DNA of 40,395 bases. It comes from Pseudomonadota bacterium. GTDB lineage: Bacteria > Pseudomonadota > Gammaproteobacteria > Burkholderiales > Burkholderiaceae_C. The DNA is taken from contig JAKBBQ010000003.1 in assembly GCA_021808405.1 (NCBI GenBank), positions 1 through 40,395 on the forward strand. The letters run 5' to 3'. Each line of letters begins with the position of its first letter. Position 1 is the stretch's first letter. A program made the translations under genes and the position numbers. The notes beneath the pieces are model-generated. The model did no database searches and was not told the origin of the DNA. It was given only the letters and a program-made list of their open reading frames with translations. Positions 32,843 to 40,395 of the stretch are shown in pieces.

Positions 32843-33708
32843 TGCCTGGCACGGCCCCCTTTTCCCCCGGCGCGCCCGTCGACGGCGCTGCCGCGGCCGC
32901 CGGCCCGCGCGCGGGCCGCGGCCTGCGCATCGAGCAGGTCTCGAAGTGGTTCGACCGCCCCGACGACGACCCGCTGCAGGCGCTGCAGCCGATCGACCTG
33001 AACATCGATGCCGGCGCCTTCGTCGCGCTGATCGGCCCGTCCGGCTGCGGCAAGAGCACGCTGCTCAACATCGTCGCCGGCTTCGAGCCGGCCACCCGCG
33101 GCAGCGTGCTCGTGGACGCACAGCGCGTGCGCGGCCCGCACATCAGCCGTGGCATGGTGTTCCAGCAATACGCGCTGTTCCCCTGGCTCGACGTGCGCGA
33201 GAACATCGGCTTCGGGCTGCGCAACAGCGGTGCGCCCACGAGCGAGCGCGAGCGCCGCGTGGATCACTACCTGCGCCTCATCGGCCTGGAAGGGTTCGGC
33301 GCGGCGCGCCCGGCCGCACTGTCCGGCGGCATGAAGCAGCGAGTGGCGCTGGCGCGCGCCTTCGCCACCGACCCCGACATCATCCTCATGGACGAACCCT
33401 TCGGCGCGCTCGACGCCCTCACGCGCGGTTTCCTGCAACAGGAACTGCTGCGCATCTGGCGCGAGCATCGAAAGACCGTGCTGCTGGTCACGCACTCCGT
33501 GCAGGAGGCGCTGTTTCTCGCCACGCGCGTGATCGTGTTCACGCGCCGCCCCGGACGCGTCAAGCTGGACCTGGGCATCGAGCTGGAGCAACCCCGGCGC
33601 ATCAGCGAGCCCGGCTTTCGCGAGCTCGAAGCCCGCATTCTCGAGGCGCTGCACGAAGAGCTGCTGCCGGCGGCGCAAGCAGGGGCCGCCGGCATCGGCA
33701 CCGACTAA
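32842..33708 (+). CDS. ABC transporter ATP-binding protein (SsuB/TauB type)
   Basis: The 288-residue ATPase has Walker A GPSGCGKST (near residue 69), the Q-loop MVFQQYALFPWLDV, the signature LSGGMKQRVALARA, Walker B IILMDEPFGALDALTR and the switch His in VTHSVQEALFLATRV. These match the nitrate/sulfonate/taurine group of importers. A Gly/Ala/Pro-rich N-terminal extension of about 28 residues precedes the domain. The ATG at 32842 overlaps the permease stop by one base, with GGAGG upstream. A strong hairpin follows 39 bases after the stop. It completes a three-gene importer under the sigma-54 promoter. Confidence 0.9.
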   Translation: MPGTAPFSPGAPVDGAAAAAGPRAGRGLRIEQVSKWFDRPDDDPLQALQPIDLNIDAGAFVALIGPSGCGKSTLLNIVAGFEPATRGSVLVDAQRVRGPHISRGMVFQQYALFPWLDVRENIGFGLRNSGAPTSERERRVDHYLRLIGLEGFGAARPAALSGGMKQRVALARAFATDPDIILMDEPFGALDALTRGFLQQELLRIWREHRKTVLLVTHSVQEALFLATRVIVFTRRPGRVKLDLGIELEQPRRISEPGFRELEARILEALHEELLPAAQAGAAGIGTD

Positions 33709-33746
33709 AGCCCGCGCGCCGCCAGTCCTGCCGCGCCTGCTGCTGC

Positions 33747-33770
33747 GCCGGGAGCGCGGTCGCTCCCGGC
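33747..33770. terminator. strong bidirectional hairpin between convergent genes
   Basis: GCCGGGAGCG (33747-33756) pairs perfectly with CGCTCCCGGC (33761-33770) around a CGGT loop. It lies between the ABC ATPase stop (33708) and the radical SAM stop (33776), and so can serve both directions. The plus-strand sequence after it is CTTGCT, only weakly T-rich. Confidence 0.7.
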
Positions 33771-33775
33771 CTTGC

Positions 33776-34948
33776 TCAGAACAGGCGGCCTTGCCGCAGT
33801 CGCGACGGCGCGACGAACTGCGAGGCATCGAGCTCGGGAAGGCGCTGCGCGATGCCGGCGCTGCGCGCCGCGCGCGCCACGCGCTGCTCGAGCAGCTGCG
33901 CCCACGGACCCTGGCCGCGCATGCGGGTGGCGAAGTCGGCGCGGTAGTCGCGCGGCGCGTGGGCGTCGCCCCCCCGACGCTGCGCTTGCGCGATGCCGTG
34001 CAGGTCCTGCACGCGCGCGATCACCCGCGCCGCGCGCTCGGGGAAATGGGTCTGCAGCCAGTGCCGGAACAGCGGCGCGACTTCCCACGGCAGGCGCAGC
34101 ACCGTGTGGAACACCGCCTGCGCGCCGGCCTGCGCAGCGGCCTGCACGATGGCCTCGATCTCCCCGTCGTTGACAAAGGGGATCAGCGGGGCGATTCCCA
34201 CCGCCACCGGAACCCCGGCGTCGCTCAGCCTGCGCAGCGCCTGCAGCCGGCGCTGCGGCGAGGCCGCGCGGGGCTCGAGGATGCGAGCCAGTGCCGGGTC
34301 GAGGGTGGTGATGCTCAGCGCGGCATGCGCGCGCCGCGCCGCGGCGGCCTGCGCCAGCAGGTCGAGGTCGCGCTCGATCCCGGCCGACTTGGTGATCACG
34401 GTGTACGGGTGGGCGGTGCGCGCCAGCAGCTGCAGCACGCCGCGGGTGATGCGCAGCCGCCGCTCCACCGGTTGCCAGGCGTCGGTGACGCTGCCGATGG
34501 CCAGCGGCAACGCGCGGTAGCCGGGGGCGTCGAGCTCGCGCTCGAGGACTTCGACGGCATTGACCTTGGCCACCAGCCGGGTCTCGAAGTCCAGCCCCGG
34601 CGACAGGTCGAGGTAGGCGTGGGTCGGACGGGCGTAGCAGTAGATGCAGCCGTGCTCGCAGCCGCGATAGGGATTGAGCGCGACCGCGAAGGGGATATCG
34701 GGCGAGTCGTTGCGACTGAGCAGGCTGCGCACCCGCTGCTCGCGCACCTCGGTGCGCGGCGCCGCGTCGCTGTCGGCGTCGCTGTCGGCGTCGGCATCGG
34801 CGTCGCCCGGCCAGCCGTCGTCGGCCTGCGCACGCGCCTCGGCCTCGAAGCGGTGGGCGATCGCCAGCGGGGTGCCGCGGCCCTTGCGCGCCTGCGCGGG
34901 CGCGTCGGGAAGGCCCTGATCGGTGAGGATGGGAATCGAACGCCGCAT
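33776..34948 (-). CDS. PA0069-family radical SAM protein (SplB-related)
   Basis: The 390-residue protein has the radical SAM cluster motif C97-x3-C101-x2-C104 (GCEHGCIYCYARPTH) after NPYR. ITKSAGIERDLDLLAQAA and PLIPFVNDGEIEAIV are typical of the PA0069/Rv2578c group related to spore photoproduct lyase. The true reaction of this group is not known; nucleic-acid repair is often suggested. An acidic insert of alternating Asp-Ala and Asp-Ser (about 49-62) lies before the core. The ATG at 34948 follows a GGGGTG. An SOS-box-like palindrome and a TATACT -10 lie directly upstream, and the KefB gene ends 47 bases away. Confidence 0.85.
   Translation of the reverse strand: MRRSIPILTDQGLPDAPAQARKGRGTPLAIAHRFEAEARAQADDGWPGDADADADSDADSDAAPRTEVREQRVRSLLSRNDSPDIPFAVALNPYRGCEHGCIYCYARPTHAYLDLSPGLDFETRLVAKVNAVEVLERELDAPGYRALPLAIGSVTDAWQPVERRLRITRGVLQLLARTAHPYTVITKSAGIERDLDLLAQAAAARRAHAALSITTLDPALARILEPRAASPQRRLQALRRLSDAGVPVAVGIAPLIPFVNDGEIEAIVQAAAQAGAQAVFHTVLRLPWEVAPLFRHWLQTHFPERAARVIARVQDLHGIAQAQRRGGDAHAPRDYRADFATRMRGQGPWAQLLEQRVARAARSAGIAQRLPELDASQFVAPSRLRQGRLF
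34765..34806. repeat. GTCGGC/GTCGCT hexanucleotide repeat in the radical SAM gene
   Basis: A run of imperfect six-base units (GTCGCT, GTCGGC, GGCATC variants) covers about seven copies. It encodes the DA/DS-alternating acidic tract of the radical SAM protein. The six-base unit keeps the frame, so slippage would only change tract length. Confidence 0.65.
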
Positions 34949-34965
34949 CGTCCGCGCACCCCGGA

Positions 34966-34988
34966 ATACTGGATAGGCAACCAGTATA
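34966..34988 (-). promoter_or_regulatory. SOS-box-like palindrome overlapping a -10 element
   Basis: ATACTGG (34966-34972) and CCAGTAT (34981-34987) are a perfect inverted repeat with eight bases between. Read as TACTG-N10-CAGTA it has the layout of E. coli LexA boxes, but the inner half-sites are CTGG/CCAG rather than CTGT/ACAG. On the minus strand TATACT (34983-34988) is a 5-of-6 -10 match overlapping the repeat, as in repressor-controlled promoters. The ATG of the radical SAM gene is 18 bases away. Confidence 0.5.
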
Positions 34989-34995
34989 CGGCGGA

Positions 34996-36990
34996 TCAGC
35001 CCCCGCCCAGCAGCACGTCCTCGGCCAGCGCCAGCTGCTGCTGCGATCCCGACAGCACCAGGGTGTCGCCCTCGGCCAGCAGCAGTTCGCCGTCGGGCTG
35101 CAGCACCTGGCCGTCGGCGCGCCGCACCTGCAGCACCCGTGCGCCCTGCAGCGGCAGGCGCTGCAGCACCTGGCCGATGGAATGCGACCCGGCCGGCAGG
35201 CTCAGGGTGCGCAGCCGGGGTTGCTCGGCCTGCTCCAGGCTGCCCGCCGGGTCGTCGAAACCGCGGAAGAAATCGCGCAGCAGGCCGTAGCGCTGCGCGC
35301 GCGCCTCGCGCAGCCGCGACACCACCCGCGGCAGCGGCACCCCGACGATGGCCAGCGCGTGCGAGGCCAGCATCAGCGAACCCTCGAGGACCTCGGGGAC
35401 GACCTCGGTCGCGCCGGCGGCGCGCAGTTCGTCCAGCGCCGCGTCGTCGTGGGTGCGCACCACCACCGGCAGCCGCGGCGCGTGACGGTGCACCAGGTCG
35501 AGCACGCGCAGCGCCGAGCGCTTGTCGACATAGGTGATGGCCATGCAGCTGGCGCGCGCCAGCCCCGCCGCCTGCAGGCTGTGCAGCCGCGTGGCGTCGC
35601 CATAGACCACGTTGCGTCCGCCGGCCGCGCTGCGCGCCACGCGCTCGGGGTCGAGGTCGAGCGCGACATAGGCCACGCCTTCGTCGTGCAGCAGCCGCGC
35701 CAGGTTCTGGCCGCAGCGGCCGAAGCCGCAGATCACCACATGGCGCTGGGTGCCGATGGTCTTGCGCGCGATGTCGGTCAATTGCAGCGAGGCGCGCATC
35801 CATTCGCTGGCCACCAGCTTGAGCACCAGCGAGTCGATGTGCTGGGCGAGCAGCGGCGCCGCCAGCATCGACAGCACCAGCGCCGCCAGCAGCGGACTGA
35901 ACACCTGCGGCGGCAGCAGCCGGTAGGCCGCCGCGGTGTTGAGCAGCACGATGCCGAATTCCCCCGCCGGCCCGAGCCACAGCGCGGTGCGCAGCGCGAC
36001 CCCCGGGGCCGTGCCGCGCAGCCTCTCGATGGCCGCCACCAGCGCCACCTTGCACAGCAAGGCCAGCAGCGCCAGCCCCAGCACCAGCCACCAGCTGCGC
36101 AACACGTAGCGCCAGTCGAGCAGCATGCCGATGGTGATGAAGAACAACCCCAGCAGCACGTCGCGGAAGGGCCGGATGTCCGACTCGACCTGGTGGCGGA
36201 ACTCGGTTTCGGCGATCAGCATGCCGGCGAGGAACGCCCCCAGGGTCAGCGACAGCCCGGCCAGCTCGGTCAGCCAGGCCAGCCCGAGGGTGATCAGCAG
36301 CATGTTCAGCATGAACAGCTCGTCGGAGCGACGGCGCACCACCAGCCGCAGCCACGGCCGCAGCAGCCTGCCGCCAGCCAGCAGGATGAGCGCCAGCACC
36401 AGCACCGCCTTGACGGCCGCCAGCAGCAGCGTGCGGCCCGGTGCCGCGCCCGGCGTGGCCAGCGCCGGGATCAGCACCAGCAGCGGCACCACGGCCAGGT
36501 CCTGGAACAGCAGCACCCCGACGATGTGCCGGCCGTGCTCGCTTTCCAGCTCCAGGCGGTCCGACAGCAGCTTGAGCACCATCGCCGTCGACGACATCGC
36601 CAGCACCCCGCCGGCGACGATGCCGTAGGCCAGCGGGCGGGTCCACCAGCGCGCGGCCAACCAGCCCAGCAGCAGGCTGCCGGCCAGCGCCAGCACCATC
36701 ACCGCCGCCACCTGCGCCGCGCCCAGGCCGAGCACCAGGCTGCGCATCGCCCGCAGCCTGGCCAGGCTGAACTCCAGGCCGATGCTGAACATCAGGAACA
36801 CCACGCCGAACTCGGCCAGCTGCTGCACCACCTGCGGGTTACCCGACAGGCCGATTCCCAGCGCGTGGGGGCCGATCAGCGCCCCGGCGGCGAGGTAGCC
36901 GAGCATCGCCGGCATCTGCCACAGGCGGAACAGCACCACCCCGACGACGGCGGCAACCAGCAGCAGGAGGGTGATGTCGAGACCGTGCAT
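34996..36990 (-). CDS. KefB-like CPA2 cation/proton antiporter with RCK domain
   Basis: The 664-residue protein has about 12-13 membrane segments (residues 5-390). These include FRLWQMPAMLGYLAAGALIGPHALG, the CPA2 segments GVVFLMFSIGLEFSLARLRAMR and FQDLAVVPLLVLIPAL. A TrkA-N/RCK domain follows (QRHVVICGFGRCGQNLARLLHDEGVAYVALD, split over the NAD-binding turn GxGxxGxxxA), then a TrkA-C domain with LQGARVLQVRRADG. It should exchange K+ or Na+ for protons across the inner membrane under nucleotide control. It may equally be named a monovalent cation:proton antiporter-2. The ATG at 36990 is chosen at the first membrane segment; the upstream extension is Arg-rich and not family-like. Confidence 0.9.
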   Translation of the reverse strand: MHGLDITLLLLVAAVVGVVLFRLWQMPAMLGYLAAGALIGPHALGIGLSGNPQVVQQLAEFGVVFLMFSIGLEFSLARLRAMRSLVLGLGAAQVAAVMVLALAGSLLLGWLAARWWTRPLAYGIVAGGVLAMSSTAMVLKLLSDRLELESEHGRHIVGVLLFQDLAVVPLLVLIPALATPGAAPGRTLLLAAVKAVLVLALILLAGGRLLRPWLRLVVRRRSDELFMLNMLLITLGLAWLTELAGLSLTLGAFLAGMLIAETEFRHQVESDIRPFRDVLLGLFFITIGMLLDWRYVLRSWWLVLGLALLALLCKVALVAAIERLRGTAPGVALRTALWLGPAGEFGIVLLNTAAAYRLLPPQVFSPLLAALVLSMLAAPLLAQHIDSLVLKLVASEWMRASLQLTDIARKTIGTQRHVVICGFGRCGQNLARLLHDEGVAYVALDLDPERVARSAAGGRNVVYGDATRLHSLQAAGLARASCMAITYVDKRSALRVLDLVHRHAPRLPVVVRTHDDAALDELRAAGATEVVPEVLEGSLMLASHALAIVGVPLPRVVSRLREARAQRYGLLRDFFRGFDDPAGSLEQAEQPRLRTLSLPAGSHSIGQVLQRLPLQGARVLQVRRADGQVLQPDGELLLAEGDTLVLSGSQQQLALAEDVLLGGG

Positions 36991-37105
36991 GGCCGAAGGC
37001 AAGGCGAAGGGCTTCGCGTGCCCCCGCGCGCGCCGCAAGCGGCCTACGCGACGACTGCGCAGCCGGGCGCCGCGGTCCGGCACAGCATAAGCGATCGCTC
37101 CGGGC

Positions 37106-38341
37106 TCAGGGCCGCGCGGCGCTTAATCCGGCAAAAAAACCCCGGTAAGCCACCAGGTAGGCGCCCTGGAACAGCGCGGCGACCAGGAAGGGCGCGACCA
37201 GCCAGCCACGCGCCAGCATCAGCCCCGAAAGCGCCGGGCCGATGGCCCGCGGCAGCATCACCGAGACGTTGTTCACCGTCGCCGCCAGGCCGCGGCGGCG
37301 CTCGTCGGTGAGGCTGACCACCAGCGCCTGGCGCACGCCGACCGTGCCGCGGTTGAAGGCCGATCGCACCGCCCAGGCGATGGCCGCCAGCGCGAACCAG
37401 GGACTGAGCGGGGTCAGCAGCAACAGCGCCAGCCCGGCGGCGCGCATGTACACCACCGCGTCGACCAGCCCGACTCGCTGCGACAGCCGGCGTGCCAGTT
37501 GCGCGCCCAGCGCAGCGCAGACAAAGCCCGCTGCCAGCGCGGGACCGATGCTCGCCGGACCGTGGCCGAAGCGCAGCGCGTACCAGTACGCCATCCATGG
37601 CGCGACGAGACCGATCCCCATGCCGTTCAGGCTGTTGGCGAAGGCCAGCCGCAGCAGCAGGCGGTTTTGCTGGGACGCGGGCGGATCGCCCTCGGCGGCG
37701 ACGCCGCGCTGCGCGGAGGCTGCGCCGGCGGCCGGCGCGGCGCCCTCGCGGGCACGCCACAGCAGGCTCCAGCCGATCAGCGAGCCCAGCAGCGGCAACA
37801 CGAACAGCGGGCGAAACGCCAGCGCGCCCGGCAACTCGTGGCGCCAGACGGCTGGCAGCGCGCCGAGCAGCGCGCCCAGCGCCATGCCGCCGAATCCCAG
37901 CGCGGCGTTCAGGCTGAACACCCGGGCGCGCTGCGCCGGCTGCAGATCCTGCGCCAGCCAGGCCTGCTCGAGCGGCCCGAAGGGACCTGCCGAACCGTTG
38001 GCGCCACGCCCGAAGCCGCCGAGCAGCGCGCCCACGGTGAGCACCCACGGGCTCGAGCTGAGCAGCGCCAGCGTCGAGCTGAACAGCACGACGACTTCGT
38101 AGCCGAGCAGGAAGCGCCTGCGTCCCAGACGGTCGCTGGCCGGTCCGACCAGCAGGGTCAGCAGCACCGCCACCAGCAGGGCCCCGGACAGCAGCGCGCC
38201 GATGTGCGCGGCGCCCCAGCCCAGAGCATGCAGGTACAGCGTGAAGCCGACGACCAGCGCACCCTGGCCGATGGAACGCGCGAAGCGCACCGCCATGAGC
38301 AGCGGCACGGCACGCGGCCAGCGGCCAGTGCCGCGGTCCAT
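37106..38341 (-). CDS. MFS transporter
   Basis: The 411-residue protein has 12 membrane segments in two halves, split by a polar loop near residues 200-240 rich in Ala and Gly. The major facilitator motif between segments 2 and 3 is visible as GPASDRLGRRRFLLGYE. GRGANGSAGPFGPLEQAWLA and RAFN-type loop text (WAVRSAFNRGTVGVRQALV) resemble drug/sugar exporters of the DHA1-like group. The substrate is unknown. The ATG at 38341 shares one base with the thioredoxin stop, so the two are cotranscribed. Nothing nearby fixes its role. Confidence 0.85.
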   Translation of the reverse strand: MDRGTGRWPRAVPLLMAVRFARSIGQGALVVGFTLYLHALGWGAAHIGALLSGALLVAVLLTLLVGPASDRLGRRRFLLGYEVVVLFSSTLALLSSSPWVLTVGALLGGFGRGANGSAGPFGPLEQAWLAQDLQPAQRARVFSLNAALGFGGMALGALLGALPAVWRHELPGALAFRPLFVLPLLGSLIGWSLLWRAREGAAPAAGAASAQRGVAAEGDPPASQQNRLLLRLAFANSLNGMGIGLVAPWMAYWYALRFGHGPASIGPALAAGFVCAALGAQLARRLSQRVGLVDAVVYMRAAGLALLLLTPLSPWFALAAIAWAVRSAFNRGTVGVRQALVVSLTDERRRGLAATVNNVSVMLPRAIGPALSGLMLARGWLVAPFLVAALFQGAYLVAYRGFFAGLSAARP

Positions 38342-38943
38342 CAGGAGTGCGCCGAGGTCGCTTGCGCCCGCGCGGGCCCGGGTTGGGCGATGTAGTGGCG
38401 CAATTGGGCGATCACGCTCGGCTGGTCCCAGTCCTGCGGCCCCAGGGTGCGCGCGACCTCGCGCCCCTGCTTGTCGATCAGGATGGTCGTCGGGGTGCCC
38501 AGGATGTCGAGCCGGTCGAGCACCTTGGTCGTCGGATCGACGTAGATCGGCAGGTGATCGATGAAGTTGTCCTGGTAGAAGCTTTTCACCGCGAACAGCC
38601 CGCCACGGTCGACCGACAGCGGAACGACCGCGAACTCCTTGCCTCCGAGCAGCTCCTGCAGCTTGTTCAGCGTGGGCATTTCGCGCACGCAGGGCGGGCA
38701 CCAGGTGGCCCAGATGTTCAGCAGCACCACCTTGCCGCGAAACGCGGCGAGGCTGGTCGGCTGGCCCTTGCCGTCGAGAAACGACAGCTGGGGTACCGGC
38801 CGCGGCGCCGGGTAGGGGGTGAAGCGGAAGGCCGCTGCGGCCTCGGCCTGCGGCGCCGCCAGCGCGCCGGCAGCGCCCAGCGCGAGGCTGAGCGCCAGCA
38901 GGCCCGACAAGCGCCTGCGCGACCCCGAGGGAATGCTGGACAT
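38341..38943 (-). CDS. TlpA/ResA-like thiol-disulfide oxidoreductase
   Basis: The 200-residue exported thioredoxin-fold protein has a signal peptide (about residues 1-29, Arg-rich start, LSGLLALSLALGAAGALA). The active site WCPPC (Cys82, Cys85) follows KVVLLNIWAT, and the cis-Pro loop is LGTPTTILID. TlpA/ResA proteins reduce disulfides in the periplasm, often for cytochrome c or outer-membrane maturation. The ATG at 38943 is preferred over ATG 38970 because GGAG lies seven bases upstream and the signal peptide begins properly. The stop overlaps the MFS start. No cytochrome maturation genes lie in the window. Confidence 0.87.
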   Translation of the reverse strand: MSSIPSGSRRRLSGLLALSLALGAAGALAAPQAEAAAAFRFTPYPAPRPVPQLSFLDGKGQPTSLAAFRGKVVLLNIWATWCPPCVREMPTLNKLQELLGGKEFAVVPLSVDRGGLFAVKSFYQDNFIDHLPIYVDPTTKVLDRLDILGTPTTILIDKQGREVARTLGPQDWDQPSVIAQLRHYIAQPGPARAQATSAHS

Positions 38944-39010
38944 ACTGCGTCTCCGGCGAAGGTTCGACATCGGCGAGCCCGGCGCGCGCGGCGCCGACCC
39001 CAGGTCTCGC

Positions 39011-39016
39011 AGTATA
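39011..39016 (-). promoter_or_regulatory. possible -10 for the TlpA/MFS unit
   Basis: On the minus strand TATACT (39011-39016) matches 5 of 6 -10 positions about 70 bases upstream of the TlpA-like ATG. No good -35 is correctly spaced, so this is a weak candidate. Confidence 0.28.
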
Positions 39017-39035
39017 TAAGGCTTCGGTGATAGAT

Positions 39036-39059
39036 GGGCGCCGCGGCCCCGCGGCGCCC
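39036..39059 (-). terminator. GC-rich hairpin after the penicillin-binding protein gene
   Basis: GGGCGCCGCG (39036-39045) pairs with CGCGGCGCCC (39050-39059) around a four-base loop, starting nine bases past the PBP stop. No T run follows on the minus strand, so it may be a weak or Rho-assisted terminator. Confidence 0.5.
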
Positions 39060-39067
39060 TCCGCGGG

Positions 39068-40395
39068 TCAGCGCGTCAGCGAAGGCAGGATCACGTAGGA
39101 CGAAGGCCTCGCCGGCAACGGGGCGGTGCGCGTGGGGTTGGCCGGCGTCTGCGGCGGCGCTGCCGCGGGCGTCGACGCGGTGTGCCCGAACAGGCCGCCG
39201 AAGTTGAAGCCGCTGGGCTTGGCCAGGCTGGCCGCGCTGGGATCGAGCGGCGGGTACTGCTGCAGGAAATAGCCCTCCACGGCATCGGGCACGGCGTAGC
39301 TGCCGATGGAGGCGAAGCCGGTCGCCGGGTTCACCGGCACCTGCACGACGTCCGGCGGCGGCGCCCACGGCTGGTCGGGATCACCGGCAGCCGCCTGGCG
39401 CATGTATTGAATCCAGATCGGCAACGCCACCGCCGCTCCCTGCTCGCCGCGCCCCAGGCTGCGCGGCTGGTTGTAGCCCACCCAGGCGATGCCGACACGG
39501 TCGTGGTCGTAGCCGTCGAACCAGGCGTCGCGGAAGTCCGAGGTGGTGCCGGTCTTGCCCGCCAGGTCCTGGCGCCCCAGCACCCGGGCCCCCGCCCCGG
39601 TTCCGCTGCGGATCACCTGCTGCATCATCTGGGTCAGCAAGAAGGCGTTGCCCTGGCTGATGATGCGCGGGGCGTCGGCGCTGCCCAGGGCCTGCTTCGG
39701 AGCCTGGTAGATCACCGCGCCGTGGGCGTCGACGATCTTCTCGACCAGGCGCGGCTGCACCAGGTATCCGCCGTTGGCGAACACCGCGTAGGCGCGGGCC
39801 ATTTGCAGAGGCGAGAAGCTGCCGGCACCGAGCACCATCGTCGGGTACGGGGGGATCTGGTCGAGCGGCAGTCCGAACTGCGAGGCGTGGTAGCGCGCGT
39901 AGGGCACGCCCACCGCCAGCACCACGCGCACCGCGGCGATGTTGTCCGAGCGCGCCAGCGCGACCGCTGCGGGCATCGGGCCCAGAGAATGCTTCTCGTA
40001 GTTGTGAGGCTGCCATAGCGGCTGCCCGGGCCCGGGGTTGATGGCGATCGGCGAGTCGTCGATGATGGTCGTCGGCGCCAGGCCCTCGGCCACCGCGGCC
40101 GAGTAGATGAAGGGCTTGAAGCTCGAGCCGGGCTGGCGATAGGCCTGGTTGACGTGGTCGAACTTGTCGTGGATGAAGTCGAATCCGCCCACCCAGGCCT
40201 GCACCGCGCCGGTCTGCGGCTGCAGCGACACGAAGGCCGCCTGCGCGCGCGGCACCTGGGCGATCATCAGGCCGGCCGCGCCGCGCTCCAGCCGGACGAT
40301 CGAGCCGGGCACGATACGCAGCGCCGCCGGCGCGCGCGGCAGCAGGCCCCGGTAGCAGAACTTCAGCCCGGCGCCGCCGATGGTCTGCACCGTGC
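39068..40395 (-). CDS. mrcA: penicillin-binding protein 1A (class A), C-terminal part
   Basis: The visible 440 or so residues are the transpeptidase half of a class A PBP; the gene runs off the right edge and lacks its start and glycosyltransferase domain. The transpeptidase motifs are SSFK (SxxK) in RQPGSSFKPFIYSAA, SDN in ALARSDNIAAVRV, and KTGTTSDFRDAWF. A Pro/Ala/Thr-rich C-terminal tail follows (TASTPAAAPPQTPANP and on). It cross-links peptidoglycan in the periplasm. The order of motifs and the QTGAVQAWVGGFDF and HDKFDHVNQAYRQPG segments fit MrcA/PonA-type proteins of betaproteobacteria. Confidence 0.92.
   Translation of the reverse strand, partial: TVQTIGGAGLKFCYRGLLPRAPAALRIVPGSIVRLERGAAGLMIAQVPRAQAAFVSLQPQTGAVQAWVGGFDFIHDKFDHVNQAYRQPGSSFKPFIYSAAVAEGLAPTTIIDDSPIAINPGPGQPLWQPHNYEKHSLGPMPAAVALARSDNIAAVRVVLAVGVPYARYHASQFGLPLDQIPPYPTMVLGAGSFSPLQMARAYAVFANGGYLVQPRLVEKIVDAHGAVIYQAPKQALGSADAPRIISQGNAFLLTQMMQQVIRSGTGAGARVLGRQDLAGKTGTTSDFRDAWFDGYDHDRVGIAWVGYNQPRSLGRGEQGAAVALPIWIQYMRQAAAGDPDQPWAPPPDVVQVPVNPATGFASIGSYAVPDAVEGYFLQQYPPLDPSAASLAKPSGFNFGGLFGHTASTPAAAPPQTPANPTRTAPLPARPSSYVILPSLTR

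Overview
The window is about 40 kb of very GC-rich, densely packed proteobacterial chromosome. A BPSS1780-type membrane protein, an XrtA/PEP-CTERM-style exopolysaccharide (EPS) core and an AtzE/HpxZ-type amidase module together suggest a betaproteobacterium, probably Burkholderiales. I cannot place it more finely. I saw no rRNA, tRNA, insertion sequence, prophage or CRISPR array.

From 872 to 25518, probably to 28650, the window is one large EPS locus in several transcription units. On the minus strand at the left, a Wzx-like flippase is followed by a small membrane protein. A plus-strand run (2778-10891) holds an ATP-grasp enzyme, three GT4 glycosyltransferases, a DUF218 membrane protein, a fusion of a formyltransferase-like domain with a GINT1-like beta-propeller, and a polysaccharide deacetylase. 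Most junctions in this run are translationally coupled by overlapping stop and start codons. Facing it, a minus-strand run (21361 down to 10949) encodes the assembly machine: outer-membrane export lipoprotein, outer-membrane beta-barrel, AAA ATPase fused to a degenerate WecB-like domain, chain-length determinant, tyrosine autokinase, GT2 glycosyltransferase, second deacetylase and a Wzy/ligase-like protein. Divergent from this, at 21701-25518, lie the initiating undecaprenyl-phosphate sugar transferase and a dehydrogenase/epimerase pair expected to make a UDP-HexNAc uronic acid. An exported beta-propeller protein and a second ATP-grasp enzyme close the locus. Several parts resemble XrtA (exosortase A) loci, but no exosortase is present in the window.

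From 28737 to 33708 there is a nitrogen-scavenging module. An AtzG/AtzE/HpxZ-like amidase operon (minus strand) diverges from an NMT1/SsuA-type ABC transporter (plus strand). The 332-bp region between them holds an exact sigma-54 promoter match (30970-30985) and an NtrC-like dyad GCACC-N5-GGTGC (30796-30810), so the transporter is predicted to be switched on under nitrogen limitation.

From 33776 to the right edge, all on the minus strand, are a PA0069-type radical SAM protein (related to spore photoproduct lyase) with an SOS-box-like palindrome at its promoter, a KefB-type cation/proton antiporter with an RCK domain, an MFS transporter, a TlpA-like thioredoxin, and the C-terminal part of a class A penicillin-binding protein cut by the window end.
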